Source: Diphasiastrum complanatum | Taxonomy: Eukaryota; Streptophyta; Lycopodiopsida; Lycopodiales; Lycopodiaceae | Direction of reading: 5' to 3' | Assembly: GCA_029204225.1 (NCBI GenBank) | Contig: CM055096.1 | Span: 76,357,521-76,421,520 of the forward strand | Length of the DNA stretch: 64,000 nt | Shown here: piece after piece, positions 49,201-51,677 of the stretch | Numbering within the stretch: the first letter of the stretch is position 1 | How the letters are laid out: each line of letters begins with the position of its first letter | Translations under genes and position numbers: made by a program | The notes under the pieces: model-generated | What the model was told of the DNA's origin: nothing | Databases searched by the model: none | What the model saw: only the letters and a program-made list of their open reading frames with translations

Positions 49201-51677
49201 TTTCTCTGCCGAGCCTGTCGCAGCATCTCTGCAATGTTTGCCTCTTGCTTCCGATGCCTTTCGTTGTGCCTTCGGACATCTTCCTCGAGCTTCCTCTTGG
49301 CTTTGCCCTCAGGCCTCGGTGGTATGCGCTCCGCCATCTCACGACACCCTGTTGCTCGAAATGGCTCTCATAGCCTGTCACAGCCTCTCAATGGCTCTCA
49401 TTGGCTCTCTCACAGCCTCTCACTCGGTCTGTGACACAGCCTCTCACAATGCCTCTCTCTCACAACCTCACTGGCTCTCTCTCACAACCTCTCACAGCCT
49501 CTCTCTCACAGCCTCTCACTGGCTCTCTCACTGTCTCGTGAGTGCCTATTTAACCCCACAGCTTGTTCCCCCATTTGCATTTGTTGATGATCCCATGTGC
49601 TACTGTACCTCTCCCATGTATTGCTCCCCCACATGCTGCACTCCGATTGGGTCCATGGTCTGCTCCTCCACAGTGCCCATGTGACGGTTTACCTGTCCGG
49701 ATGTATTGCTCCCCCACATGCTGCACTCCGATTGGGTCCATGGTCTGCTCCTCCACAGTGCCCATGTGACGGTGTACCTGCCCCATGTATTGCTCCCCCA
49801 CATGCTGCACTCCGATTGGGTCCGTGGTCTGCTCCCCCATAGTGCCCATGTGACGGTGTACCTGTCCGGATTTGCTGCCCCCCCACATGCTGCACTCCCA
49901 TTGACCACCAGGTCTGCTCTCCCACTGTACAGTAACATCTTTTTTCTAAACCGTAGCCCTTTTTTTTTCCTGAATTTTTTACCTAGTATAAGCCTGTTAA
50001 AAGGGTTTTTTTTTTTTTAAAAAAAAATAATAATAATATTATTTTTGTGGTGCCGCCCTGGTACCGCTGGTCTGAGGGCGGCACCATAACCGCGGTACCA
50101 CCATTATGGTACTGCGGTACCATAATGGCGGTACCACGTGCCACTATGGTACAGATTTATAAAAGCTAATGTGGACATATGTTTGTGCATGTGACATGTG
50201 CACCTACTCTACAGTGCCGGTGACCTGAGTAGGGTTATCATAGCATTTGGTCCATGCTATGCATGATGAAGTTGATGTATCTGAGACTTTGTAGTTGGAC
50301 TCCATAGGGTTGAAGATTGCACGTCTCTTTTTAGTTTTGTCGAACATGGATATATTTTAGGAAGCACAGCTGGCAACTGGCAATGCTTTCAAACTATCAT
50401 TTACCAGAAAACTGCGTAGGGGGCCTGAAGGATTATTTGCCGGCAATATGTTCAGTGGATTTGTGAAAATCAACATTTTGAATGAACAATATGAAGATCA
50501 AAATTTATGTCAAAAGTGTAAGATGTCTCTGACTCTTTGCTTATAGATACTTTTGAAAAGCCATATGCTGAAAGAATACCTAAAGTTTCATGCATCGTTT
50601 CTTGCTTTCTGTATGCTTTTTTAGATCGATTGTTGTGAGCAACACAAATTTTCAGTGGCTCATTGAAAGATCAAAAGTCATTTTGGGTCAAGTTTAAACG
50701 CGTAACGTTATTTCTAGCATTGCTACGAGTCCTGGGTGTCATAGCAATAAAACTAATACACCCCATACTGTCTTTCATAGTATATTGCATAACAACACTT
50801 TCCTCTTCTTACCTACATCAAGTCTCTAATCTTCTTGGGCTCCTTTCAGGATGAATTGCCATTTCTATTTACTGTAATATAGTTTGTATCATACTTGCCC
50901 GTAACGGAACGGAACGCATTCCGTTCAGTAAAGACAAATTTAAAAAATACGTTTTTTTTAACAAAGGATTTCTGCAGCCAATGACCCAAGCACAAATACT
51001 GGTAGCAGGTCTTTTACTTTGCGGGGCTTACATGTATCTTTTTCATTTAGTGATGATGGTCGTGGCAAGGAAGGAACAAGGTTTCAGATGGGACATGAGA
51101 AAGATGCTGAAAAAGGGAATCCTGCGGATGTCAAAGAATCAAGATACATCTGTTTTCCGTCTGGCTACCCTAAACAAACCTGAAGCGCCAGTATTTGTGC
51201 TTAGGTCATTTAGCTACTATGGAAATAAGGTGATTTATCTTGCCTTTGACTGATCTTTAACATCCAGGTAAGCTCTCGAATCTTCACTTTTTGAATCTAT
51301 GGCTGAAAAGCAAACGGATTACAAAACTCTCGAGTATAATTCCAGTTGCAGCCTCCAATGCTGTGCACTTGTGCTTCCGTTGTCACACAGCTCTGTTCAC
51401 AAAGCATCCTTCTATTCACAAACCCGAGAATGGGACTTCACAGTTTTTGGAGCCGATTTCTCATTTTCTTTTTAAAGATTGTAGTTTCAGGCTTTAATAC
51501 CTGTTTTTCTAAATTAAAAAAAGAAAAAATGTTCCGACCCAGTACTTTCCGGAACGTACTAAGCGTTTTTCTTTTTGCAGGTTTACAAAAGATGGAGCTT
51601 TTGCAGAGGGTATTTTTTGGGATGATGTCCAAAAGCTTTTGGATGAATTTGAAAGTGAACCTCGAAAAACGAAGTGA
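8491..51677 (+). CDS. SPC2: Signal peptidase complex subunit 2 (SPC25 family), five exons over 43 kb
   Basis: Joining 8491-8577, 32396-32547, 36745-36826, 37417-37559 and 51581-51677 gives 561 bases, 186 aa, with no internal stop. SPC2 is an accessory ER-membrane subunit of the complex that removes signal peptides from secretory proteins. The diagnostic stretches are [13 protein letters not shown] (18-29, end of exon 1), [14 protein letters not shown] (57-70), [14 protein letters not shown] (92-105), [21 protein letters not shown] and the closing KWFTKDG...EGIFWDDV. Two membrane segments fall at about 47-63 and 71-93. Both termini should face the cytosol, as in the family. The length matches plant homologues of about 190 aa. 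Introns have phases 0, 2, 0 and 2. The introns hold almost all transposons described between 8.6 and 51.5 kb. The intact frame and good splice sites suggest the gene works. Confidence 0.93.
8666..8815 (+). other. Exon-like ORF at the start of intron 1
   Basis: An acceptor-like TTGTTCTCAG ends at 8665. From 8666 a 49-codon frame runs in phase 0 with exon 1 and ends TGA 8813-8815. It contains a compact cysteine/histidine cluster ([14 protein letters not shown]). Joined to exon 1 it would give a 78-aa truncated SPC2 without membrane segments. It could be an alternative last exon or poison exon, a remnant of another gene, or chance. I do not recognise the peptide. Confidence 0.3.
8816..10004. other. 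Intron 1 sequence with nothing recognised
   Basis: No coding frame, LTR or RNA gene was recognised. A somewhat GC-richer block lies at 8860-9000 with no assignable homology. Confidence 0.5.
10005..10256 (+). pseudogene. Gypsy (chromovirus) integrase fragment
   Basis: This short frame carries the second half of a Ty3/gypsy integrase core: [16 protein letters not shown] (second catalytic Asp), [17 protein letters not shown], then [11 protein letters not shown] with Lys where the catalytic Glu belongs. It closely matches the integrase of the minus-strand chromovirus at 37970-44204, so both belong to one family. Similarity begins abruptly near 10005 and ends near 10256. It retains VNQVLEDML, where the full element has lost 7 bases. 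It is an isolated scrap with no LTR. Confidence 0.85.
10257..10742. other. Intron 1 sequence with nothing recognised
   Basis: AT-rich, with no coding frame or structural repeat seen. Confidence 0.5.
10743..10853 (-). repeat. Inverted copy of the copia D LTR head
   Basis: The reverse complement matches the first ~110 bases of the copia D 5' LTR (11505-11615), from TGTTAGAAATAAATG through the CCATAGG, CCAAAAGGTCGAG and TGTGTAACCATG blocks. To the left of 10743 the match is lost. It is a truncated, oppositely oriented LTR of the same family. Confidence 0.85.
10856..10999 (+). pseudogene. Gag C-terminal fragment with zinc knuckle (possible TR-GAG element)
   Basis: Frame 10856-10999 reads a CX2C...HX4C-like knuckle ([13 protein letters not shown], one residue short of the standard spacing) and an acidic tail that ends SDDE and TAG at 10997-10999. 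A polypurine tract and an LTR-like start follow within 90 bases and no pol sequence is present. Gag followed directly by PPT and LTR is the structure of terminal-repeat retrotransposons with a GAG domain (TR-GAG). The 5' part is cut off by the inverted LTR fragment. Confidence 0.5.
11069..11078 (+). promoter_or_regulatory. Polypurine tract of the TR-GAG-like element
   Basis: AAAGGGGGAG lies eight bases before TGTTGAGGG (11087), the likely start of an LTR. Confidence 0.5.
11087..11499 (+). repeat. Probable LTR of the TR-GAG-like element
   Basis: It starts TGTTGAGGG after the polypurine tract. The right end is taken to be at or before the copia D target site at 11500. No second copy is in the window to confirm it. 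Confidence 0.35.
11505..11955 (+). repeat. Copia D 5' LTR, 451 bp
   Basis: Runs from TGTTAG to CCTACA. Its 3' part matches 16649-16905. It contains a short CT repeat near 11850 and a GGCGCC palindrome at 11874-11879. Confidence 0.93.
11956..11967 (+). promoter_or_regulatory. Copia D primer binding site
   Basis: TGGTATCAGAGC begins at the base after the LTR; it is complementary to initiator tRNA-Met. Confidence 0.95.
11968..12668 (+). other. Copia D untranslated leader with repeated GGCGCC palindromes
   Basis: About 700 bases separate the PBS and gag. Perfect GGCGCC palindromes lie at 11996-12001, 12216-12221 and 12302-12307, two of them in the same AGGAGGGCGCCCAAAA context, and another is in each LTR. 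Such GC palindromes could serve as kissing-loop dimerisation signals near the packaging region; this role is inference. The open frame at 12066-12416 has no recognisable protein. Confidence 0.6.
12669..13640 (+). pseudogene. Copia D gag
   Basis: Starts at ATG 12669 ([22 protein letters not shown], then [19 protein letters not shown]), a DUF4219/UBN2 gag. TAA at 12879-12881 follows a Ser-rich run in frame. The frame resumes through [11 protein letters not shown] and [10 protein letters not shown], loses one base near 13104, and continues through [21 protein letters not shown] and, after a further shift, a Lys/Gly-rich linker with zinc knuckle [14 protein letters not shown] near 13457-13498. 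The knuckle is a perfect CX2CX4HX4C. Confidence 0.88.
13641..15400 (+). pseudogene. Copia D protease and integrase
   Basis: Protease motif [11 protein letters not shown] lies near 13694-13726. The GAG-pre-integrase region has [10 protein letters not shown] and [13 protein letters not shown]. The integrase core reads [12 protein letters not shown], a frameshift near 14355, [28 protein letters not shown] at 14546-14548 in place of a likely Cys codon, then [17 protein letters not shown] with the catalytic Glu. [21 protein letters not shown] and VSRDVHFDE close the C-terminal part. A Gln/Gly-rich linker of about 120 residues leads to reverse transcriptase. Confidence 0.9.
15401..16395 (+). pseudogene. 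Copia D reverse transcriptase
   Basis: RVT_2: [68 protein letters not shown], then LFYVDDIIL near 16018-16040 with catalytic YVDD. A one-base loss just after shifts the frame, which resumes at 16090 ([35 protein letters not shown]). It ends at [12 protein letters not shown] where a deletion begins. Confidence 0.9.
16386..16640 (+). pseudogene. Copia D RNase H, internally deleted
   Basis: The sequence jumps from SYSVSLMS to [11 protein letters not shown] in another frame. The first part of RNase H, including the ADWAGD segment with the first catalytic Asp, is missing. The rest ([38 protein letters not shown]) is present, then fuses directly into the middle of the 3' LTR. The domain cannot work. 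Confidence 0.85.
16640..16905 (+). repeat. Copia D 3' LTR, 5'-truncated
   Basis: Matches 11702-11955 of the 5' LTR and ends CCTACA at 16905, followed by AGAAA. About 200 bases of the LTR start, plus the PPT and RNase H tail, are deleted. Confidence 0.92.
17046..18058 (-). pseudogene. Gypsy E: integrase with deleted catalytic core
   Basis: Minus strand. [12 protein letters not shown] is the RNase H/integrase linker. An H2C2 zinc-binding region follows ([10 protein letters not shown], then [10 protein letters not shown]), and the core begins WGIDFVGPI. The frame jumps near 17520 from ARYIL to a C-terminal segment ([21 protein letters not shown]), so most of the catalytic core is gone. The end reads [15 protein letters not shown]...[13 protein letters not shown] with a stop at 17046. 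No chromodomain is seen, consistent with a Tat/Athila-type gypsy. Confidence 0.82.
18120..19536 (-). pseudogene. Gypsy E: reverse transcriptase and RNase H
   Basis: Minus strand. [21 protein letters not shown] opens the Tat-like RT. Then come [78 protein letters not shown] and YLDDLGVHS (catalytic YLDD). RNase H follows: [50 protein letters not shown]. Frame breaks lie near 18905 and 18700. It is close in sequence to the plant gypsy type using ADHLSR. Confidence 0.85.
19560..20280 (-). pseudogene. Gypsy E: Cys/His-rich gag-pol linker
   Basis: Minus strand from about 20150 carries several CX2C and CX2CX4H-like clusters ([28 protein letters not shown]), then a Gln-rich stretch. This resembles a second zinc-knuckle block of gag. 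The protease active site was not recognised with confidence; it may be lost or in a broken frame at 19560-19760. Confidence 0.5.
20281..20400 (+). repeat. LTR head related to copia D
   Basis: TGTTGGAATGTAAATGGAAT at 20281 aligns with the copia D LTR start and continues through CCATAGGTTACTTTGACCC and TGTGTAACCATGG. The right end is not resolved. It interrupts the gypsy E gag region. Confidence 0.7.
20612..21815 (-). pseudogene. Gypsy E: gag
   Basis: Minus strand from ATG 21815. The N-terminus is followed by [20 protein letters not shown] (Retrotrans_gag start), [16 protein letters not shown] and, after frame breaks near 21465 and 21305, [15 protein letters not shown] glutamine/lysine-rich helix and a CX2CX4H-type knuckle ([14 protein letters not shown], near 20850) close it. 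The last part is Gln/Pro-rich. Its order relative to the minus-strand RT agrees with a gypsy of that orientation. Confidence 0.78.
21816..22154. other. Gypsy E leader or flank
   Basis: No coding frame recognised. It lies upstream (in element direction) of gypsy E gag. Confidence 0.4.
22155..22567 (+). repeat. CTCGGTCGAGATC minisatellite, about 17 copies
   Basis: Degenerate tandem units of about 22-26 bases share the core CTCGGTCGAGATC (variants TTCGGT, CTCGGTTGAGAT, TAGTCGAGATC). The units are most alike at the right end (22450-22567), where consecutive copies carry ATCCGAACGAAAAGA. It ends in unique sequence. The core contains TCGA and a partial dyad. Confidence 0.9.
22568..24388. other. 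Probable 5' leader of gypsy E, no gene recognised
   Basis: About 1.8 kb without a convincing coding frame, between the minisatellite and a minus-strand PBS at 24389. A long leader before gag is common in Tat/Athila elements. Assignment to gypsy E rests only on orientation and position. Confidence 0.4.
24389..24400 (-). promoter_or_regulatory. Possible gypsy E primer binding site
   Basis: The minus strand reads TGGTATCAAAGC, a common variant tRNA-Met PBS of plant LTR elements. It is in the right orientation for gypsy E, about 2.6 kb upstream of its gag. Confidence 0.55.
24401..25252. other. Possible gypsy E LTR grading into the hAT F 5' region
   Basis: No LTR partner was found, so the LTR is only inferred from the adjacent PBS. 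From about 24700 the composition resembles hAT F, and TTGTTTGCAG ending at 25243 looks like the acceptor of its first visible coding exon. Confidence 0.35.
25253..25939 (+). pseudogene. hAT F transposase: BED finger, tandem repeats and start of DUF659
   Basis: A BED-type zinc finger ([10 protein letters not shown], then RIRAHLLRV) lies near 25350-25430. A Gly/Ala/Gln-rich linker and four 13-residue repeats ([13 protein letters not shown] type) follow. The frame then jumps near 25790 into DUF659-like [34 protein letters not shown]. The jump removes the first half of DUF659, so this is an internal deletion at the repeat array. The transposase would bind element ends in the nucleus. It is clearly related to hAT G in intron 4. 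Confidence 0.85.
25625..25780 (+). repeat. Four 39-bp coding repeats in hAT F
   Basis: Unit starts at 25625, 25664, 25703 and 25742, with a partial fifth at 25781. Each begins AGTACATCACGGG and keeps frame (13 codons). Confidence 0.93.
26037..26717 (+). pseudogene. hAT F transposase: central exons
   Basis: After an acceptor TGTGTTGCAG (26036) the frame reads [31 protein letters not shown] and, after frame breaks near 26210, [20 protein letters not shown] and [16 protein letters not shown]. An intron lies at about 26437-26537 (donor CAG|GTATGA, acceptor CTGCAG). The next exon has [25 protein letters not shown] and ends PGPG at a donor GTACGTG (26708). The arrangement follows hAT G closely. 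Confidence 0.8.
26817..27155 (+). pseudogene. hAT F transposase: hAT C-terminal dimerisation exon
   Basis: After the acceptor CAACAG (26816) the exon reads [58 protein letters not shown] and [13 protein letters not shown]. These are the conserved blocks of the hAT C-terminal dimerisation region. It ends LE|GTGAGTCAC. This exon is fully open. Confidence 0.85.
27272..28027 (+). pseudogene. hAT F transposase: acidic and AT-hook-like C-terminus
   Basis: After GTTGCAG the exon starts [15 protein letters not shown]. One shift near 27350 leads to [25 protein letters not shown], a long Asp/Glu-rich stretch and [14 protein letters not shown], which resembles AT hooks. TGA at about 27697-27699 and further breaks precede the probable natural end SYHESDEP with TAG at 28025-28027. 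Confidence 0.75.
28185..28272 (+). repeat. (AG)44 microsatellite
   Basis: Uninterrupted AG just downstream of hAT F. A shorter imperfect GA run follows at 28370-28410. Confidence 0.97.
28595..28733 (+). repeat. GAATCGCGATTC-rich foldback end
   Basis: Several inverted CGATTC/GAATCG units include GAATCGCGATT. The block ends CGCTGCAACTATG at about 28731. A second block with the same terminal CTGCAACTATG lies at 30650-30735. They look like right-hand ends of one MITE family; no left end was found. Confidence 0.6.
28734..29119 (-). repeat. Possible minus-strand LTR remnant
   Basis: On the minus strand TGTTAGAAATCAATG starts at 29119, and a TATATATAAGGAGG-like promoter motif lies near 28880. No partner LTR, PBS or target duplication was confirmed. 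Confidence 0.35.
29270..29690 (+). pseudogene. Copia H: decayed gag
   Basis: Across several frames the + strand reads [57 protein letters not shown], then a Lys/Gly-rich run. These are the helix motifs of plant copia gag (UBN2). Stops and shifts are many and no long ORF survives, so this is an old copy. Confidence 0.7.
29860..30250 (+). pseudogene. Copia H: decayed reverse transcriptase
   Basis: The fragment reads [27 protein letters not shown] and later [25 protein letters not shown], matching RVT_2 [14 protein letters not shown] and [12 protein letters not shown]. The middle (ETFSP and the catalytic regions) is degraded. Integrase is missing between gag and RT here, so the copy is internally deleted. 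Confidence 0.7.
30650..30735 (+). repeat. Second GAATCGCGATTC foldback end
   Basis: CGATTCGCTGCAGCGAATCG forms a hairpin. The block ends CACTGCAACTATG at 30735, like the block at 28595-28733. Confidence 0.65.
30758..30769 (+). promoter_or_regulatory. Isolated copia-type primer binding site
   Basis: TGGTATCAGAGC follows TTTTGACA, a plausible LTR end. The LTR upstream is replaced by the foldback block except for about 22 bases. Confidence 0.7.
31168..31549. mobile_element. 382-bp MITE with TIRs and target duplication
   Basis: The left end reads CATAGTTGCCAGGGAACG. The right end is its reverse complement with one mismatch (CGTTCCCTGGTAACTATG). The flanks repeat directly: ATCTACC(C) at 31161-31168 and 31550-31557. 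A 7-8-bp duplication fits a hAT-type non-autonomous element. The interior is rich in GGGAACG and codes for nothing. Confidence 0.85.
31803..31925 (+). pseudogene. Copia GAG-pre-integrase fragment
   Basis: A frame reads [16 protein letters not shown] and [14 protein letters not shown], matching the GAG-pre-integrase block (usually ...LYKLD...LWHKRLGH). It is probably part of the same decayed copia as the PBS at 30758. Confidence 0.65.
32396..32547 (+). CDS. SPC2: SPC2 exon 2
   Basis: Acceptor TTTTTGCAG ends at 32395. The exon codes for residues 30-79 plus two bases of codon 80, including the first membrane segment and [11 protein letters not shown]. It ends ...ATCATCTT directly before ATATCCTT, a U12-type donor. 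Confidence 0.92.
32721..33190 (+). repeat. Three tandem 150-170-bp units in intron 2
   Basis: Units start at 32721, 32871 and 33045. Each opens with AATGATTGTTCTT(G/A)CTTGTCC and carries CATTTCTTG, CC(A/T)ATCCA(A/G)CTA and CAGCTGTAGCT blocks. They are imperfect, so the expansion is old. Confidence 0.88.
33985..34365 (+). repeat. Two direct copies of a dispersed repeat
   Basis: Copies at about 33985-34130 and 34208-34350 share CTTGGGAGC, GAGTAGGAATG, GTGCTATGCATGATG and CATGTCTCCTA(C/T)GTTATGTAGGAT. A third, diverged copy lies near 50170-50345 in intron 4. Confidence 0.8.
34366..36519. other. Intron 2 sequence with nothing recognised
   Basis: A partly open frame at 35491-35709 ([21 protein letters not shown]) looks protein-like but I do not recognise it. 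Confidence 0.45.
36520..36620 (+). repeat. GGAACG/CGTTCC foldback cluster
   Basis: Repeated GGAACG and GTTCCGGAAC units in both orientations occupy about 100 bases. They resemble the ends of the MITE at 31168-31549 and the cluster at 50889-51562. Boundaries are not determined. Confidence 0.55.
36745..36826 (+). CDS. SPC2: SPC2 exon 3
   Basis: The first base completes codon 80 (TT|G, Leu). The exon then reads [18 protein letters not shown] and HILFTYPLQ, the second membrane segment and the loop after it. It ends CAG|GTAATT, a major-type donor in phase 0. Confidence 0.88.
37417..37559 (+). CDS. SPC2: SPC2 exon 4
   Basis: Acceptor ATTGTGTTAG ends at 37416. The exon reads [35 protein letters not shown] and LTKSVTKW, the conserved lumenal domain of SPC2. 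It ends AAGTG|GTGGGT in phase 2; the Trp codon is completed by the first base of exon 5. Confidence 0.92.
37955..37969 (+). pseudogene. hAT G transposase: first five codons
   Basis: ATG GTG CAT TCC AAC (MVHSN) ends exactly at the chromovirus target site CCAAC. After the chromovirus the frame resumes in phase as [16 protein letters not shown] at 44210. A pyrimidine-rich 5' leader precedes it from about 37870. Confidence 0.8.
37970..38327 (-). repeat. Gypsy I 3' LTR, 358 bp
   Basis: On the + strand it runs TGTAATAG ... CGTAACA and matches the right LTR along its length with seven mismatches. Confidence 0.96.
38329..38340 (-). promoter_or_regulatory. Gypsy I polypurine tract
   Basis: The minus strand reads AAGGGGGAGGTA beside the 3' LTR. 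It overlaps the stop codon that follows EDQDGS, the end of pol. Confidence 0.85.
38339..38570 (-). pseudogene. Gypsy I chromodomain
   Basis: Minus strand after VFHVN and an in-frame [44 protein letters not shown], then after a shift [15 protein letters not shown] and EDQDGS. KWN...P...TWE is the chromodomain core, which in chromoviruses guides integration to marked heterochromatin. The shift near 38420 and the stop break it. Confidence 0.78.
38574..39622 (-). pseudogene. Gypsy I integrase
   Basis: Minus strand from about 39622. The H2C2 zinc domain is [18 protein letters not shown] with CQKCQVNK. The core has SMDFIVGLP (first Asp), [12 protein letters not shown] (second Asp) and [10 protein letters not shown] (Glu). 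Seven bases are lost just after VNQ compared with the intact scrap at 10005-10256, which shifts the frame. It resumes [25 protein letters not shown]. About 300 bases are then missing before [34 protein letters not shown] and VFHVN end it. Confidence 0.9.
39623..40450 (-). pseudogene. Gypsy I RNase H and connection
   Basis: Minus strand: [43 protein letters not shown] (ETYASDFA replaces the usual ETDASDFA, losing the first catalytic Asp), a stop after [42 protein letters not shown] and [10 protein letters not shown]. The tail to 39604 continues toward integrase in a shifted frame. Confidence 0.82.
40451..41948 (-). pseudogene. Gypsy I protease and reverse transcriptase
   Basis: A minus-strand frame of nearly 500 codons. 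Retroviral-type protease [12 protein letters not shown] lies near 41680 (DDGA in place of DSGA). RT has [84 protein letters not shown] and [12 protein letters not shown] (catalytic LDD near 40640). The frame ends KCEVF where about ten codons and the phase are lost. It is the best preserved part of the element. Confidence 0.92.
41900..42981 (-). pseudogene. Gypsy I gag
   Basis: Minus strand from ATG 42981 ([14 protein letters not shown]). A charged coiled-coil region ([14 protein letters not shown]) is followed by the Retrotrans_gag fold: [52 protein letters not shown] one-base shift near 42380 ends the first frame at 42328; the right frame continues [31 protein letters not shown] and a CFVCMGKTH knuckle remnant. 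A second shift near 41940 leads into protease. Confidence 0.88.
43834..43845 (-). promoter_or_regulatory. Gypsy I primer binding site
   Basis: The minus strand reads TGGTATCAGAGC one base from the 5' LTR edge at 43847. This initiator tRNA-Met PBS is shared with the copia elements here. Confidence 0.93.
43847..44204 (-). repeat. Gypsy I 5' LTR, 358 bp
   Basis: Runs TGTAATAG ... CGTAACA on the + strand; it is followed by the CCAAC target duplication. Confidence 0.96.
44210..46077 (+). pseudogene. hAT G transposase: BED finger, linker and DUF659
   Basis: The frame continues from the five codons at 37955. A BED-type finger (RC-stop-YC, then LTRLKGHLL) has TGA at 44294-44296 where a single residue between its cysteines should be; CGA to TGA is likely. 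A Pro/Ser-rich linker (44560-45050) and DUF659 follow: [82 protein letters not shown] at 45833-45835 precedes [10 protein letters not shown]. The exon ends GAGAG|GTAAGC. The protein is close to hAT F and much better preserved. Confidence 0.9.
46192..46536 (+). pseudogene. hAT G transposase: exon 2
   Basis: After an intron at 46078-46191 (GTAAGC...CTGCAG, phase 2) the exon reads [27 protein letters not shown] and [13 protein letters not shown]. It shifts by one base near 46400, then [35 protein letters not shown]. It ends CTCAG|GTATCT. It corresponds to two separate exons in hAT F. Confidence 0.82.
46625..46786 (+). pseudogene. hAT G transposase: hAT dimerisation exon
   Basis: Acceptor ACCATAG ends at 46624. 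The exon reads [23 protein letters not shown] and [16 protein letters not shown], the C-terminal dimerisation signature, and ends TTGCAG|GTGATA. It is fully open. Confidence 0.85.
46889..48469 (+). pseudogene. hAT G transposase: long acidic/AT-hook C-terminus
   Basis: The exon starts after CCTTGCAG (46888) with [13 protein letters not shown] and an Arg/Glu-rich coiled coil. TAG at 47309-47311 interrupts one continuous frame, which goes on as [13 protein letters not shown], an acidic region, a Pro/Ala-rich stretch with three copies of a PPLAAPT-type repeat (47800-47880) and AT-hook-like [13 protein letters not shown] and [10 protein letters not shown] near 48150-48240. It ends TGA 48467-48469. 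Counting 44294 and 45833, the gene has only three nonsense codons and one shift. Confidence 0.82.
48470..48971. other. Spacer between hAT G and the convergent ORF
   Basis: AT-rich, no coding frame recognised. It probably holds the 3' ends of both transcripts. Confidence 0.45.
48972..49337 (-). CDS. Unknown Arg/Glu-rich 121-aa protein next to hAT G
   Basis: A complete minus-strand frame from ATG 49337 ([21 protein letters not shown]) to a stop at 48972, uninterrupted. It is highly charged: basic N-terminus, Arg-rich helices ([23 protein letters not shown]), a Pro-rich middle and an acidic end (EGEELVEDP). A coiled coil is likely and no zinc or membrane segment is seen. On its own strand a TATA-like TTAAATAG lies about 215 bases upstream, and the leader is a run of TGAGAGG-type repeats. 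It converges with the hAT G transposase and sits before a subterminal-type repeat array, so it may be a second gene of that transposon, or an unrelated host gene. I do not recognise a family. Confidence 0.5.
   Translation of the reverse strand: MAERIPPRPEGKAKRKLEEDVRRHNERHRKQEANIAEMLRQARQRNPEPEHPAHVVPPAPAVELDLDEQIGMNFTRWQLIMVRERAARRRANQEAARANREAERERQNNAPDEGEELVEDP
49365..49545 (+). repeat. CAGCCTCTCA/CTGGCTCTCT simple repeats
   Basis: More than ten degenerate copies of a ~10-14-base CCTCTCAC(A/T)GGCTCTCT motif form the leader region of the minus-strand ORF. Confidence 0.8.
49546..49553 (-). promoter_or_regulatory. TATA-like element for the minus-strand ORF
   Basis: The minus strand reads GTTAAATAGG, placed between the 84-bp array and the repeat-rich leader. 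It is the only strong TATA match at a useful distance. Confidence 0.35.
49608..49935 (+). repeat. 84-bp tandem array, four copies
   Basis: Copies begin near 49608, 49693, 49778 and 49862. Each contains CCCCCACATGCTGCACTCC, a GGTCTGCTC block and, in the first three, CAGTGCCCATGTGACGG or its variant. The fourth is diverged. Subterminal arrays of this type often hold transposase binding sites in hAT elements, so this may mark the right end of hAT G. Confidence 0.93.
50049..50135 (+). repeat. Two adjacent strong hairpins
   Basis: GGTGCCGCCCT (50049-50059) pairs perfectly with AGGGCGGCACC (50075-50085). Next, 50094-50112 pairs with 50117-50135 around a four-base loop with one mismatch (GGTACC...CATTATGG / CCATAATGG...GGTACC). 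The GC-rich dyads are probably the end of a foldback or hAT element. Confidence 0.8.
50170..50345 (+). repeat. Third copy of the intron 2 dispersed repeat
   Basis: Shares GTGCATGTG, GAGTAGG, GTCCATGCTATGCATGATG and ATTGCACGTCTC with the copies at 33985 and 34208. Confidence 0.6.
50889..51562. mobile_element. Probable GGAACG-ended non-autonomous element
   Basis: The left end CATACTTGCCCGTAACGGAACG resembles the TIR of the 31168-31549 MITE (CATAGTTGCCAGGGAACG). A CGTTCC/GGAACG-rich block at 51530-51562 could be the right end. No target duplication was resolved. It stops about 18 bases before the SPC2 exon 5 acceptor. Confidence 0.45.
51581..51677 (+). CDS. SPC2: SPC2 exon 5 and stop
   Basis: Acceptor TTTCTTTTTGCAG ends at 51580. 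The first G completes the Trp codon. The exon reads [20 protein letters not shown] and ends in a Lys-rich tail (ESEPRKTK) with TGA at 51675-51677, as expected for the cytosolic C-terminus of the family. Confidence 0.93.

Noticed and set aside
49550-49938. Minus-strand repetitive proteins over the 84-bp array
   Set aside because: The unit is near a multiple of three and low in stops, so all frames stay open; copy-to-copy changes do not preserve protein sequence.
50981-51253. 90-aa open frame in SPC2 intron 4, thought to be an extra exon
   Set aside because: It lies inside a probable GGAACG-ended element, is not needed for the SPC2 protein and has no family resemblance.
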